Notes under the pieces: model-generated | The model's input: only the letters and a program-made list of their open reading frames with translations | Told to the model about the DNA's origin: nothing | Database searches by the model: none | Translations under genes and position numbers: made by a program | Assembly (NCBI RefSeq): GCF_000717175.1 | Contig: NZ_JNYD01000006.1 | Location: 186,001-250,000, forward strand | Length of the DNA: 64,000 bases | Direction: 5' to 3' | Source: Pseudonocardia autotrophica | GTDB lineage: Bacteria > Actinomycetota > Actinomycetes > Mycobacteriales > Pseudonocardiaceae | Shown here: one piece after another, positions 25,654 through 33,643 of the stretch | Layout of the letters: each line of letters opens with the position of its first letter | Numbering within the stretch: position 1 is the stretch's first letter

Positions 25654-26532
25654 TCACCACCACACGCGCAGCTTCGCCGGGTTCATCACCTGCCGGGCCG
25701 CCGCGATGCGGGGCTCGCCCGTCTCGTCGAGGACGACGGTGATCGCCGTCGCCGAGGCCGCCACGCGCGGCGAGCCGGGGGTCGCGAAGCCGGGCTCGCC
25801 GTTGACCCGCACCGGGATCCAGCCGGCCGGGTCGAGGTCGGCGCCGTACTGCCGCAGCAGGCCGGCCAGGAGCCGGACCATCGGCTCGGCCCCGACGACC
25901 GGCCGCAGCGCCGTCCGCACCGCGCCGCCGCCGTCGCTGGTGAGCACGACGTCCGGGTGCAGGACCCCGAGCAGCGCCTGGCGGTCCGCGCGGGCCAGGG
26001 CGTCGGCGAACGCGGCGAGCACCTTCTCCTCGGCCGCGGCCGGCACCCGGGGTGGGAGCGGGTCTGCCGCGGCCACGATCCGCCGGGCCCGCGCCGCGTG
26101 CTGCCGCGCCGCCGCCTCGCTGCAGCCCAGCACGGCAGCGATCTCCGCGTGGGCCTCGCCCAGCGCGTCGCGCAGGACGAGCGCGACCCGCTGGGCCGGG
26201 GTGAGCCGCTCGAGGAGCAGCAGGGCGGCCAGCCGCACGTCCTCCCCGCGGACGACGGCCGCGAGCGGGCCCTCGTCGTCGGGTGCGGTCACCAGCGGCT
26301 CGGGCAGCCACGGCCCGACGTAGGTCTCCCGCCGGGCCGCCGCCGAGGTCAGCCGGTCCAGGCAGATCCGGCCGACGACGGTCGTCAGCCAGGCCCGCGG
26401 GTCCCGCACCTCCGCCTCGTGGGCGGACCAGCGCAGCCAGGCCTCCTGCACGGCGTCCTCGGCGTCGGCCAGGCTGCCGGTGATCCGGTACCCGACGCGC
26501 AGGAGGTGTGGCCGCAGCTCCTCGAAGTCCAC
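25654..26532 (-). CDS. ECF41-type sigma factor (SigJ-like) 1
   Basis: 292 residues: sigma2 and sigma4 regions in about 1-165 and a C-terminal SnoaL-like extension in about 180-290. ECF41 hallmarks are visible: YVGPWLPEPL between the sigma domains, SDGGGAVR in the extension and NPAKL near the C-terminus. In this group the extension replaces an anti-sigma factor and can both activate and inhibit. It starts five bases after the serine hydrolase stop, so both share an operon. Confidence 0.85.
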   Translation of the reverse strand: MDFEELRPHLLRVGYRITGSLADAEDAVQEAWLRWSAHEAEVRDPRAWLTTVVGRICLDRLTSAAARRETYVGPWLPEPLVTAPDDEGPLAAVVRGEDVRLAALLLLERLTPAQRVALVLRDALGEAHAEIAAVLGCSEAAARQHAARARRIVAAADPLPPRVPAAAEEKVLAAFADALARADRQALLGVLHPDVVLTSDGGGAVRTALRPVVGAEPMVRLLAGLLRQYGADLDPAGWIPVRVNGEPGFATPGSPRVAASATAITVVLDETGEPRIAAARQVMNPAKLRVWW

Positions 26533-26536
26533 CCGC

Positions 26537-27613
26537 CTATCGGACCGTGTCGAGCACCGCCGTGACCAGTACCCGGACGGTCTCGAAGTCCATGCTCATC
26601 ACGTTCCGCGTGACGGCCACGGCGACGCCGCGGTCCGGGTCGGCGCCGGCCCAGGTGCCGCCCGCGCCCGCCATGCCGAACACCCGCGGCGCGCCCTCCT
26701 GGTCCCACGGCAGGCCCAGGCCGAAGCCCAGGCCCCACCGGCTCGGGTTGCCGTAGACCTGGTCCGTCCCCGACGACGACTCGGTGTACGCCGCCGGGGC
26801 CCGGTCGCGGGAGACCACGGTGCCGTCGAGCCAGCCCGCGTACATCCGGGCGAGCCCCCGCGCGGACACCTTGGCCCCGGCCGGGATGTCGGCCGCGAGG
26901 ACCCGCGGGTCGGAGCCGAGCGCCGCGGTGGGGAACAGCGCCGTCGGCACCGCCCGGAGCATCTCCTCGGGCAGGGTGAACCCGCCCGTCTCCGGCATCG
27001 GCGCGTCCTCGAGCACGGCCAGCCCGGACGGGTCCGGCATGCCGAACCGGATCTCGCCGGGGAAGCCGAGGACGTCCGTGAGGTCCGCGAGCAGGTCGGA
27101 CAGCTCGCGCCCGCTCGCCCGCCGGGCGATCTCGCCGTTCAGGAAGCCGAAGGTGTAGGCGTGGTAGCCGACGGCGGTGCCCGGCTCCCACCACGGCTCC
27201 GCCTCCTCCAGCGCGGTGACCATGCGGGACCAGTCGCAGACGTCGTCGACGGTCACGCCCGCGGGCAGACCGGGCACGCCGGCGCTGTGGTCGAGCGCCT
27301 GCCGCACGGTGATCCCGTCCTTGCCGTGGGCCGCGAACTCCGGCCACACCTCGGCGACCCGGGTGTCGTAGCCGAGGACGCCGGCGTCGACCAGGCGGTG
27401 GACCAGCGTGGCGGTGGCGCCCTTGCCGACGGACCAGTTGTAGAACAGCGTCCCGGGCCCGACCACCCGTCCGGTCGCGGGGTCCGCGATGCCCGCGGCC
27501 ACGTCGACCACCGGCCGCCCGTCGACGTACGCGGCCACCTGCAGCCCGCGCTCGCCGCCGGACCGCACCAGCTCGGCCGCCTGCTCCGCCACGATCTCCT
27601 GCACGTCGGTCAT
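26537..27613 (-). CDS. Serine hydrolase (beta-lactamase class C/esterase family)
   Basis: 358 residues. The catalytic Ser-x-x-Lys is SVGK in NWSVGKGATATLV at about residue 64, and the second motif is Tyr-His-Ala in VGYHAYTFGFLNGEI. It lacks an obvious signal peptide, so it is probably a cytoplasmic EstB-like esterase and not a secreted beta-lactamase. The ATG at 27613 has GAGAGGAGCGG upstream. It is the first gene of an operon with the ECF41 sigma factor. Confidence 0.8.
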   Translation of the reverse strand: MTDVQEIVAEQAAELVRSGGERGLQVAAYVDGRPVVDVAAGIADPATGRVVGPGTLFYNWSVGKGATATLVHRLVDAGVLGYDTRVAEVWPEFAAHGKDGITVRQALDHSAGVPGLPAGVTVDDVCDWSRMVTALEEAEPWWEPGTAVGYHAYTFGFLNGEIARRASGRELSDLLADLTDVLGFPGEIRFGMPDPSGLAVLEDAPMPETGGFTLPEEMLRAVPTALFPTAALGSDPRVLAADIPAGAKVSARGLARMYAGWLDGTVVSRDRAPAAYTESSSGTDQVYGNPSRWGLGFGLGLPWDQEGAPRVFGMAGAGGTWAGADPDRGVAVAVTRNVMSMDFETVRVLVTAVLDTVR

Positions 27614-27692
27614 GTCCGCTCCTCTCGGCTCCAGGGGAGGACCGATCCCGCCCCGCTCGGTCATCGGTCGGAGCGATGGCAGTCTTCTCGAC

Positions 27693-28613
27693 ATGAGCAC
27701 GGCGACGGACCCGGTGGCGGCCTTCGAGGATCACCGGCCGCGCCTGTTCGGGCTCGCGTACCGCCTGCTCGGCTCCGCGCAGGACGCCGAGGACGCGGTC
27801 CAGGACGCGTGGCTGCGCTGGTCGGGCGCCGACCACGGGGAGATCGCGAGCCCCGGCGCCTGGTTGACCACGGCGCTGACCCGCCTCTGCCTGACCCGGC
27901 TGACCTCGGCGCGGGCCCGTCGCGAGACCTACGTCGGGCCCTGGCTGCCGGAGCCGATCCTCACGACCGACCCGCCCGTCGGGCCGGCGGAGACCGCGGC
28001 CCAGCGGGAGTCGGTGTCGCTCGCCCTCTTGGTGACGCTGGAGCGGCTGTCCCCGCTGGAGCGCGCGGTGTACGTCCTGCGGGAGGCCTTCGGGCACACG
28101 CACGCGGAGGTCGCGGCGATCCTCGACGTCTCCGAGGCACATTCCCGCCAGCTGCACACCCGCGCCCGGCGGCACCTCGCCGAGGCGCCCGCGGACCCGC
28201 TCGAGGCCGACCCGGCGGCGTGGGGCGCGCTCGTCGAGCGGTTCCTCGCGGCGGCCCGCGAGGGCGAGATCGCCGAGCTGGAGGCCCTGCTCGCCGCCGA
28301 CGTCGCCGCCTGGTCGGACGGCGGGGGCCGGGTCAGCGCCGCCCGCCGGCCGGTGCGCGGCCGGGCCGAGGTCGCGCGGTTCCTGGCCGGGGTGTTCGCG
28401 AGGTTCACCACCGGGCTGGTCGGGCGGGTCGCCGAGGTCAACGGGGAGCCCGCGCTGCTCGCCCTCCGCGACGGCGAGCTCACCTCCGTGCTGGCGGTCG
28501 AGCGGAACGGAGCGCAGGTCACGGGGCTGCGGTTCGTGCTGAACCCCGAGAAGCTCGCCTTCCTCGCCGCGCAGCTGTCACGTTCCGAGGCGCTGCCCGG
28601 TCACTCCTCCTGA
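27693..28613 (+). CDS. ECF41-type sigma factor (SigJ-like) 2
   Basis: 306 residues, paralogous to the one at 25654-26532, divergently arranged. It has GLAYRLLGSAQDAEDAVQ in sigma2, YVGPWLPEPI in the linker, SDGGGRVSAARRPV in the SnoaL-like extension and NPEKL near the end. The likely target is the adjacent SDR, since ECF41 genes are known to sit beside and control a carboxymuconolactone decarboxylase, oxidoreductase or epimerase gene. Confidence 0.85.
   Translation: MSTATDPVAAFEDHRPRLFGLAYRLLGSAQDAEDAVQDAWLRWSGADHGEIASPGAWLTTALTRLCLTRLTSARARRETYVGPWLPEPILTTDPPVGPAETAAQRESVSLALLVTLERLSPLERAVYVLREAFGHTHAEVAAILDVSEAHSRQLHTRARRHLAEAPADPLEADPAAWGALVERFLAAAREGEIAELEALLAADVAAWSDGGGRVSAARRPVRGRAEVARFLAGVFARFTTGLVGRVAEVNGEPALLALRDGELTSVLAVERNGAQVTGLRFVLNPEKLAFLAAQLSRSEALPGHSS
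28576..28602 (+). promoter_or_regulatory. Candidate ECF41-dependent promoter of the SDR gene
   Basis: TGTCACG (28576-28582), a 16-base spacer and GGTC (28599-28602) lie 26 bases before the SDR start, inside the 3' end of the sigma gene. The published ECF41 motif, as I recall it, is TGTCACA with a 16-base spacer and CGTC; each half here differs by one base. Confidence 0.45.
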
Positions 28614-28628
28614 CGGAAGGAGTCCGAC

Positions 28629-29375
28629 ATGGCGGACACGCTGGTGACCGGGGGGACGGGCACCCTCGGCAGGGTCCTGGTGGAGCGGCTGCAGGCGGCC
28701 GGGCGACCGACGCGGGTGCTCAGCCGCAGGGCCGGTGAGGGGCACGTGGTGGGCGACCTCGCGACGGGCGAGGGGATCGACGCGGCCGTCCGCGGCTGCG
28801 ACGTGGTGGTGCACTGCGCGACCGGGCGCAAGGACGGCGAGACCTCGGCGCGGCTGGTCGAGGCGGCGCTGCGGAACGGGGCGCCGCACCTCGTCTTCAT
28901 CTCGATCGTGGGGATCGACCGCATCCCGCTCGGCTACTACCGGGAGAAGCTCGCGGTGGAGCGGTTGCTCGCCGGGTCGAGCCTGCCGTACACGATCCTG
29001 CGGGCCACGCAGTTCCACGACCTCGTCGCGGCGATGCTGGGCGTGCTCGGCCGGGTGCCGGGGGTGCTGCCGGTGCCGCGCGGGGTGGCGTTCCAGCCGG
29101 TCGACGTGCGGGACGTCGCCGACCGGCTCTGCGTGCTCGCCATGGGGGAACCGGCCGGACGGGTCGCGGACCTCGGCGGGCCGGAGGTACGGACGTTCGA
29201 CGACCTCGCGCGGGCCTGGCTCGACGCCCGCGGCCGGAGGCACCGGGTCGTGACCGTCCCCGTGCCCGGACGGCTCGCGGCCGCGGTGCGGACCGGGGCG
29301 AACCTGGTTCCGGAGCACGCCGACGGCCGGATCACCTTCCCGCAGTACCTGCAGGGTGTGGGGGTGGCACGGTGA
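28629..29375 (+). CDS. NAD(P)-binding NmrA-like oxidoreductase/epimerase
   Basis: 248 residues with the atypical SDR start TLVTGGTGTLGRVLVERL, then VVHCATG and HLVFISIVGIDRIPLGYYREK. The Tyr-Arg-Glu-Lys at about 104 is the YxxxK remnant. Members reduce quinones or act as sensors. It is the partner gene of the ECF41 sigma factor, 15 bases downstream of its stop, and overlaps the membrane gene that follows by GTGA. Confidence 0.8.
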   Translation: MADTLVTGGTGTLGRVLVERLQAAGRPTRVLSRRAGEGHVVGDLATGEGIDAAVRGCDVVVHCATGRKDGETSARLVEAALRNGAPHLVFISIVGIDRIPLGYYREKLAVERLLAGSSLPYTILRATQFHDLVAAMLGVLGRVPGVLPVPRGVAFQPVDVRDVADRLCVLAMGEPAGRVADLGGPEVRTFDDLARAWLDARGRRHRVVTVPVPGRLAAAVRTGANLVPEHADGRITFPQYLQGVGVAR

Positions 29376-29812
29376 GCGAGCCTCGGGTCGCAGCGGTCGG
29401 AGGGGCTGCCGTGCGCGCCGGGCTGTGGTTCCTCGCGTTCACCGAGGTGGTCGTGGGGGCGTGGGCGCTGCTCGCGCCCGCAGGGTTCTACGCCGGCTTC
29501 CCGGCGCCGGGGCATCCGTGGGTGGCGATGCTCCCGCCCTACAACGAGCATCTGGTGCGCGACGTCGGGGCGCTGAGCCTGGCCCTCACCGTCGCCCTGG
29601 TCGGGGCGGCCCTGCGGCCGGAGCGGCGGCTCACGGTCGTCGTGCTGCTGGCGTTCCTCACCGCGACCGTGCCGCACGCGGTGTTCCACAGCCTGCACCT
29701 GCACGGCTTCCCGACCGTCGACGCCGTGGCCCAGACGGTCGGCTTCGTGCTGCAGGTCGGCGTGGGCGTGGCGGTGCTGGTGGGCGTATCGCGACGGCGT
29801 GTCGTGCACTAG
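29372..29812 (+). CDS. Small four-helix membrane protein (DoxX/DUF4345-like)
   Basis: 146 residues with about four hydrophobic segments (AGLWFLAFTEVVVGAWALL, SLALTVALVGAAL, LTVVVLLAFLTATVPHAVFH, TVGFVLQVGVGVAVLVG). A His-rich stretch VPHAVFHSLHLHG lies between helices 3 and 4. It is coupled to the SDR by a four-base overlap and belongs to the ECF41 operon. Function unknown. Confidence 0.6.
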   Translation: MSEPRVAAVGGAAVRAGLWFLAFTEVVVGAWALLAPAGFYAGFPAPGHPWVAMLPPYNEHLVRDVGALSLALTVALVGAALRPERRLTVVVLLAFLTATVPHAVFHSLHLHGFPTVDAVAQTVGFVLQVGVGVAVLVGVSRRRVVH

Positions 29813-29891
29813 TCCGAATGCACGAGCGTTCTTCACGAATTCTCAGGGCCGAGTGATGTAACGCCCAGGGTCCGGGCGGAGATTCGTAGGC

Positions 29892-30311
29892 ATGAGCTTC
29901 TCCGCCGGACCCCTCGCCGACATGCTGACCGCGCTCGGTGCCGCCGCCGCGATCGCCGTGCTGCTCCTGGTCGCCGGCGCGCCGCTCCTGGTCGACCTGG
30001 TCGGCCCGCGGAAGCGGCGGCTGCCCGGCGGTGCGGTGGGCACGCTGCCCGCCGCCGCCCCGGTCGCCGCATCCGTCGGTACCGCTCCGGTCGAGCCGGT
30101 CGTGGCGTCCGAGGAGAGCGGCGGTGCCCCGGCGCGGGTGGAGGTGCCCGCCCAGGGCGGCCCGGCCGACGCCGAGTCCGCCGAGGCCCCCGAGCAGGCC
30201 CGGGGCACGCTGACCCTCCGCGGCGCCGCACGCGAGATCAGCCTGCCGTTCCAGCGCACCGCCCTCGCCCCGGTCATCCCGCTCCAGCGCCCGGTCTCCC
30301 GCTTCAGCTGA
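29892..30311 (+). CDS. Hypothetical single-pass membrane protein
   Basis: 139 residues: one N-terminal membrane segment (LTALGAAAAIAVLLLVAGAP), a long alanine/proline/glycine-rich stretch, and a C-terminal LTLRGAAREISLPFQ that looks structured. Not recognised. The ATG has an upstream GGAGA, and the frame is compositionally consistent with coding. Confidence 0.45.
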   Translation: MSFSAGPLADMLTALGAAAAIAVLLLVAGAPLLVDLVGPRKRRLPGGAVGTLPAAAPVAASVGTAPVEPVVASEESGGAPARVEVPAQGGPADAESAEAPEQARGTLTLRGAAREISLPFQRTALAPVIPLQRPVSRFS

Positions 30312-30397
30312 GCCCACCCGCCGAGCCTGCCGCCGCCCGCACCGCGGCTCCCCGCGCCCGTCCGGCGACCTGCGGGACCGCGGGGCGGGCGCGCGCC

Positions 30398-30403
30398 TAG
30401 ACT
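30398..30403 (+). promoter_or_regulatory. -10 box for leaderless dnaG transcript
   Basis: TAGACT ends seven bases before the GTG start of dnaG at 30411. Confidence 0.5.
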
Positions 30404-30410
30404 CGGGGGC

Positions 30411-32276
30411 GTGGCAGGCCGCATCCGGGACAGCGACATCGCGGAGGTCCGCGACCGCACCCGGATCGAGGAGGTCGTCGGCGAGTACGTCGCACTCCGC
30501 CGGGCCGGCGCGGGCTCGCTGAAGGGCCTGTGCCCCTTCCACGACGAGAAGACGCCGTCGTTCAACGTCCGGCCCACCCACGGCACGTTCCACTGCTTCG
30601 GCTGCGGCGAGGGCGGCAGCGCGATCGACTTCGTCATGAAGATGGAGCACATCGGGTTCGTCGAGGCCGTCGAGCGGCTGGCGGACAAGGTGGGCGTGCG
30701 GCTCACCTACGAGGGCGGCGGCTCGAGCGTCCAGCGCGACCGCGGCACCCGCACCCGGCTGCTCGAGGCGAACAAGAAGGCCGCCGAGTTCTACGCGGCC
30801 CAGCTGCGCACCCCCGAGGGCGCGCAGGCCATGCAGTTCCTCACCACCCGCGGGTTCGGCGCGACCGCCGCCGAGCAGTTCGGCTGCGGCTACGCGCCCG
30901 CGGGCTGGGACACGCTCACGAAGCACCTGCTGGCCCAGGGCTTCTCGCTCGACGAGCTGATGAAGGCGGGCCTGTCGAAGGAGGGCCGGCGCGGCCCGAT
31001 CGACCGGTTCCACCGCCGGCTGCTGTGGCCGATCCGGGACCTGGGTGGCGACGTCGTGGGCTTCGGGGCCCGCCGCCTGTTCGACGACGACGGCATCGAG
31101 GCCAAGTACCTCAACACCTCCGAGACCCCGGTGTACCGCAAGACGCACGTGCTCTTCGGGCTCGACCTCGCCAAGCGCGAGATCGCCAAGCGCCGGCAGG
31201 TCGTGGTGGTCGAGGGCTACACGGACGTGATGGCGATGCACCTGGCGGGCGTGCCCACCGCCGTCGCCTCCTGCGGCACCGCCTTCGGCACCGAGCACAT
31301 CACCGTGCTGCGCCGGCTGATGGGGGACGACTCGTTCGACCGCGGCGAGGTCATCTACACGTTCGACGGCGACGCGGCGGGCCAGGCCGCCGCGCTGAAG
31401 GCCTTCGACGGCGACCAGTCCTTCGCCGCGCAGACCTTCGTCTGCATCGCGCCGGACGGGCAGGACCCCTGCGAGCTGCGCCAGGCGCACGGCGACACCG
31501 CCGTCCGCGATCTCGTCGCCCGCCGCGAGCCGCTGTTCGAGTTCGCGATCCGCCAGATCCTGCGCGAGCACGACCTGGACAAGGCCGAGGGCCGCATCCA
31601 GGCGCTGCAGCGGGCGGTCCCGGTCGTCGCCAAGATCAAGCGCGAGGACCTGCGGGACGAGTACGCGCGCCGGCTCGCGGGCTGGACCGGCTGGGACGAC
31701 ATCGCGATGGTCGTGCGGCGGGTGCGCGAGGAGGCCGGGGTCGCCCCCGAGCGGCCGCGCGGGCGTCGTCCGGAGCCGGTCGCGGCCCCGCGCCGGGACG
31801 ATCCGCGCCTGCACCTGCAGCGCGAGGCGGTCAAGGCGGCGCTGCAGATCCCGGCGGTCGCCGGCCCGGCCTACGACGAGCTGCCCGAGCAGGTCTTCAC
31901 CCATCCCGCGTTCGCCGCGGTGCACGTCGCGATCCAGAAGGCGGGCGGGGTGTGCGCGGGTATCGAGGGTCCGGCGTGGATCGAGGCGGTCACGGCCGAG
32001 TGCGGTCCCGAGGAGCGGAAGCTGCTGAGCGAGCTGGCGGTGGAGCCGCTGGAGCTGCCGCGCAAGCTCGGCGACGAGGCCCGCTACGTGGGCAGCGTGC
32101 TCGCCGGCGTCAAGCTCGCGCTGGTCGAGGCGCAGATCGCCGAGGTGAAGTCCCGGCTGCAGCGCACCAACCCGACCGAGGACCCGGAGCTCTACAACGA
32201 GCTGTTCGGCGACCTCGTGCCGCTCGAGCAGTACAAGATCGCGCTGCGCGAGCAGGCGTCCGGGGCGCACCGGTGA
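30411..32276 (+). CDS. dnaG: DNA primase
   Basis: 621 residues. DnaG makes RNA primers at the replication fork. The N-terminal zinc motif is CPFHDEKTPSFNV with CFGCGEGG (Cys-x2-His ... Cys-x2-Cys). The TOPRIM core is at about residues 260-340, with VVVEGYTDVMAMHLAG and the acidic YTFDGDAAGQAAALKA. A C-terminal helicase-interaction domain follows. The stop overlaps the next gene by GTGA. Its place before a hypothetical gene and tRNA-Asn agrees with the mycobacterial order. Confidence 0.95.
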   Translation: MAGRIRDSDIAEVRDRTRIEEVVGEYVALRRAGAGSLKGLCPFHDEKTPSFNVRPTHGTFHCFGCGEGGSAIDFVMKMEHIGFVEAVERLADKVGVRLTYEGGGSSVQRDRGTRTRLLEANKKAAEFYAAQLRTPEGAQAMQFLTTRGFGATAAEQFGCGYAPAGWDTLTKHLLAQGFSLDELMKAGLSKEGRRGPIDRFHRRLLWPIRDLGGDVVGFGARRLFDDDGIEAKYLNTSETPVYRKTHVLFGLDLAKREIAKRRQVVVVEGYTDVMAMHLAGVPTAVASCGTAFGTEHITVLRRLMGDDSFDRGEVIYTFDGDAAGQAAALKAFDGDQSFAAQTFVCIAPDGQDPCELRQAHGDTAVRDLVARREPLFEFAIRQILREHDLDKAEGRIQALQRAVPVVAKIKREDLRDEYARRLAGWTGWDDIAMVVRRVREEAGVAPERPRGRRPEPVAAPRRDDPRLHLQREAVKAALQIPAVAGPAYDELPEQVFTHPAFAAVHVAIQKAGGVCAGIEGPAWIEAVTAECGPEERKLLSELAVEPLELPRKLGDEARYVGSVLAGVKLALVEAQIAEVKSRLQRTNPTEDPELYNELFGDLVPLEQYKIALREQASGAHR

Positions 32277-32725
32277 ACCTGCTCCGGCGGCTGCTCGGCA
32301 AGGAGGACCTGCCCGAGGGGTTCGCCGGCACGCTCGACCCGGAGGAGCACGTGGTCGCGGTGGCCGACGTCGTGCGCGGCGGCGGGCACCTCGTCGTCTC
32401 CAACCTGGGCGTGTGGTTCCCCGGCGAGCCGGAGCGGGTCGGCTGGCACCTGGTCAGCAAGGCGACCTGGGCGGACGGCGCGATGACCTTCGTCGTGGCC
32501 ACGCACGAGGATCTCGGCAAGGCGTTCCTGCTGCACGACGGGCCGCCCCGGCGCTTCCGGCTCGGCGAGCCGGGCAAGGTGCCGCAGGCGGTGCACCAGC
32601 GCGTCACCGGTTCGATCGTGTCCCGCGAGCGCGCCACGATGCCCGACGGCCGCGAGGCCTGGGTGCTCGAACGTCACGTCCCCGGTCGCGACGGCACGAT
32701 CCGGCAGATCCACCCCGACCCGTGA
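32273..32725 (+). CDS. Conserved actinobacterial protein coupled to dnaG
   Basis: 150 residues. The middle part, GFAGTLDPEEHVVAVADVV, VVSNLGVWFPG and GWHLVSKATWADG, reads as a beta-rich PH-like or blade domain. No catalytic residues stand out. The GTG overlaps the dnaG stop, so translation is coupled, and a homologous small gene follows dnaG in mycobacteria as I recall. The TGA stop is inside palindrome copy 4. Confidence 0.6.
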   Translation: MNLLRRLLGKEDLPEGFAGTLDPEEHVVAVADVVRGGGHLVVSNLGVWFPGEPERVGWHLVSKATWADGAMTFVVATHEDLGKAFLLHDGPPRRFRLGEPGKVPQAVHQRVTGSIVSRERATMPDGREAWVLERHVPGRDGTIRQIHPDP

Positions 32726-32761
32726 GTGCCTACTGCCCCTAGAGCGGCCGTTCGCACTCAC
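32722..32761. repeat. 40-bp intergenic palindrome, copy 4 (CCCCTAGAG core)
   Basis: Begins GTGAGTGCC and ends CGCACTCAC. Its 17-base core ACTGCCCCTAGAGCGGC is the exact reverse complement of the core of copy 3 at 23428. The stop codon of the preceding gene (32723-32725) lies in its left arm, exactly as for copy 1 and lhgO. Confidence 0.8.
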
Positions 32762-32786
32762 GACCCCCGCCGACCTGGGAGGACGC

Positions 32787-33545
32787 ATGGCGACGACCTG
32801 GGACCCCGCCCTCTACCTCGACTTCGACGACCACCGCGCCCGCCCCTTCCACGACCTGCTGGCCCGGGTGCGCACGACCGACCCGCGGCGGGTCGTCGAC
32901 CTCGGCTGCGGCCCCGGCCACCTCACCCCGGTGCTGGCCGCGCGGTGGCCGGGCGCCGTCGTCGAGGCCCTCGACTCCTCGCCGGACATGGTGGAGGCGG
33001 CCCGCGCCTCGGGTGTCGACGCCCGGCTGCAGGCCGCCGAGGACTGGACGCCCGCCCCGGACACGGACCTCGTGGTCACCAACGCAGTGCTGCAGTGGGT
33101 GCCGACCCACACCGCGCTGATCCCGCGGTGGATCGAGGCGCTGCCGGCGGGGGCCACGTTCGCGATGCAGGTCCCGGGCAACTTCGAGGCCCCCTCCCAC
33201 GCCCTGGTGCGGGAGCTCGCCGCGGAGTGGGAGCAGCCGATCGTCCTGCGCGGTGAGGCCGCCGTGGCGGAGCCGGCGGAGTACGCCGAGCTCCTCGCGG
33301 CGACCGGCGCGACCGCCGACGTCTGGGAGACGACCTACCTCCAGCGCCTCACCGGCGAGGACCCGGTGCTGCACTGGATCAGCGGCACCGCCCTGCGTCC
33401 CGTGCGCGACGCGCTGGGGGAGGCCGAGTACGCCCGGTTCACGGACCGGCTGGCCCCGCGCCTGCGCGCGGCCTACCCGGCCTCCGCCGACGGCACTACC
33501 TGGTTCCCCTTCCGCCGCCTCTTCGCCGTGGCGCACAAGGCCTGA
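32787..33545 (+). CDS. tam: Trans-aconitate 2-methyltransferase
   Basis: 252 residues, normal length for Tam. The SAM-binding motif is RVVDLGCGPGHLTPVL at about residues 38-53, with the acidic VVEALDSSPDMV after it, and the family mark LVVTNAVLQWVP. It methylates trans-aconitate, a by-product inhibitor of aconitase. The ATG has TGGGAGGACGC upstream and lies 25 bases after palindrome copy 4. Confidence 0.85.
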   Translation: MATTWDPALYLDFDDHRARPFHDLLARVRTTDPRRVVDLGCGPGHLTPVLAARWPGAVVEALDSSPDMVEAARASGVDARLQAAEDWTPAPDTDLVVTNAVLQWVPTHTALIPRWIEALPAGATFAMQVPGNFEAPSHALVRELAAEWEQPIVLRGEAAVAEPAEYAELLAATGATADVWETTYLQRLTGEDPVLHWISGTALRPVRDALGEAEYARFTDRLAPRLRAAYPASADGTTWFPFRRLFAVAHKA

Positions 33546-33643
33546 AGGCCCTGTCACGAAAGCTGCGCGAACGTTGGGCTCCTGGCGTCACCGCCGGGTG
33601 CGGCCAATGCACGGGCCGCACCCCCGACGCTCGGGAGGGAACC

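Noticed and set aside
29658-32270. 870-codon frame antisense to dnaG
   Set aside because: Shadow of dnaG; composition is repetitive and no domain is seen.
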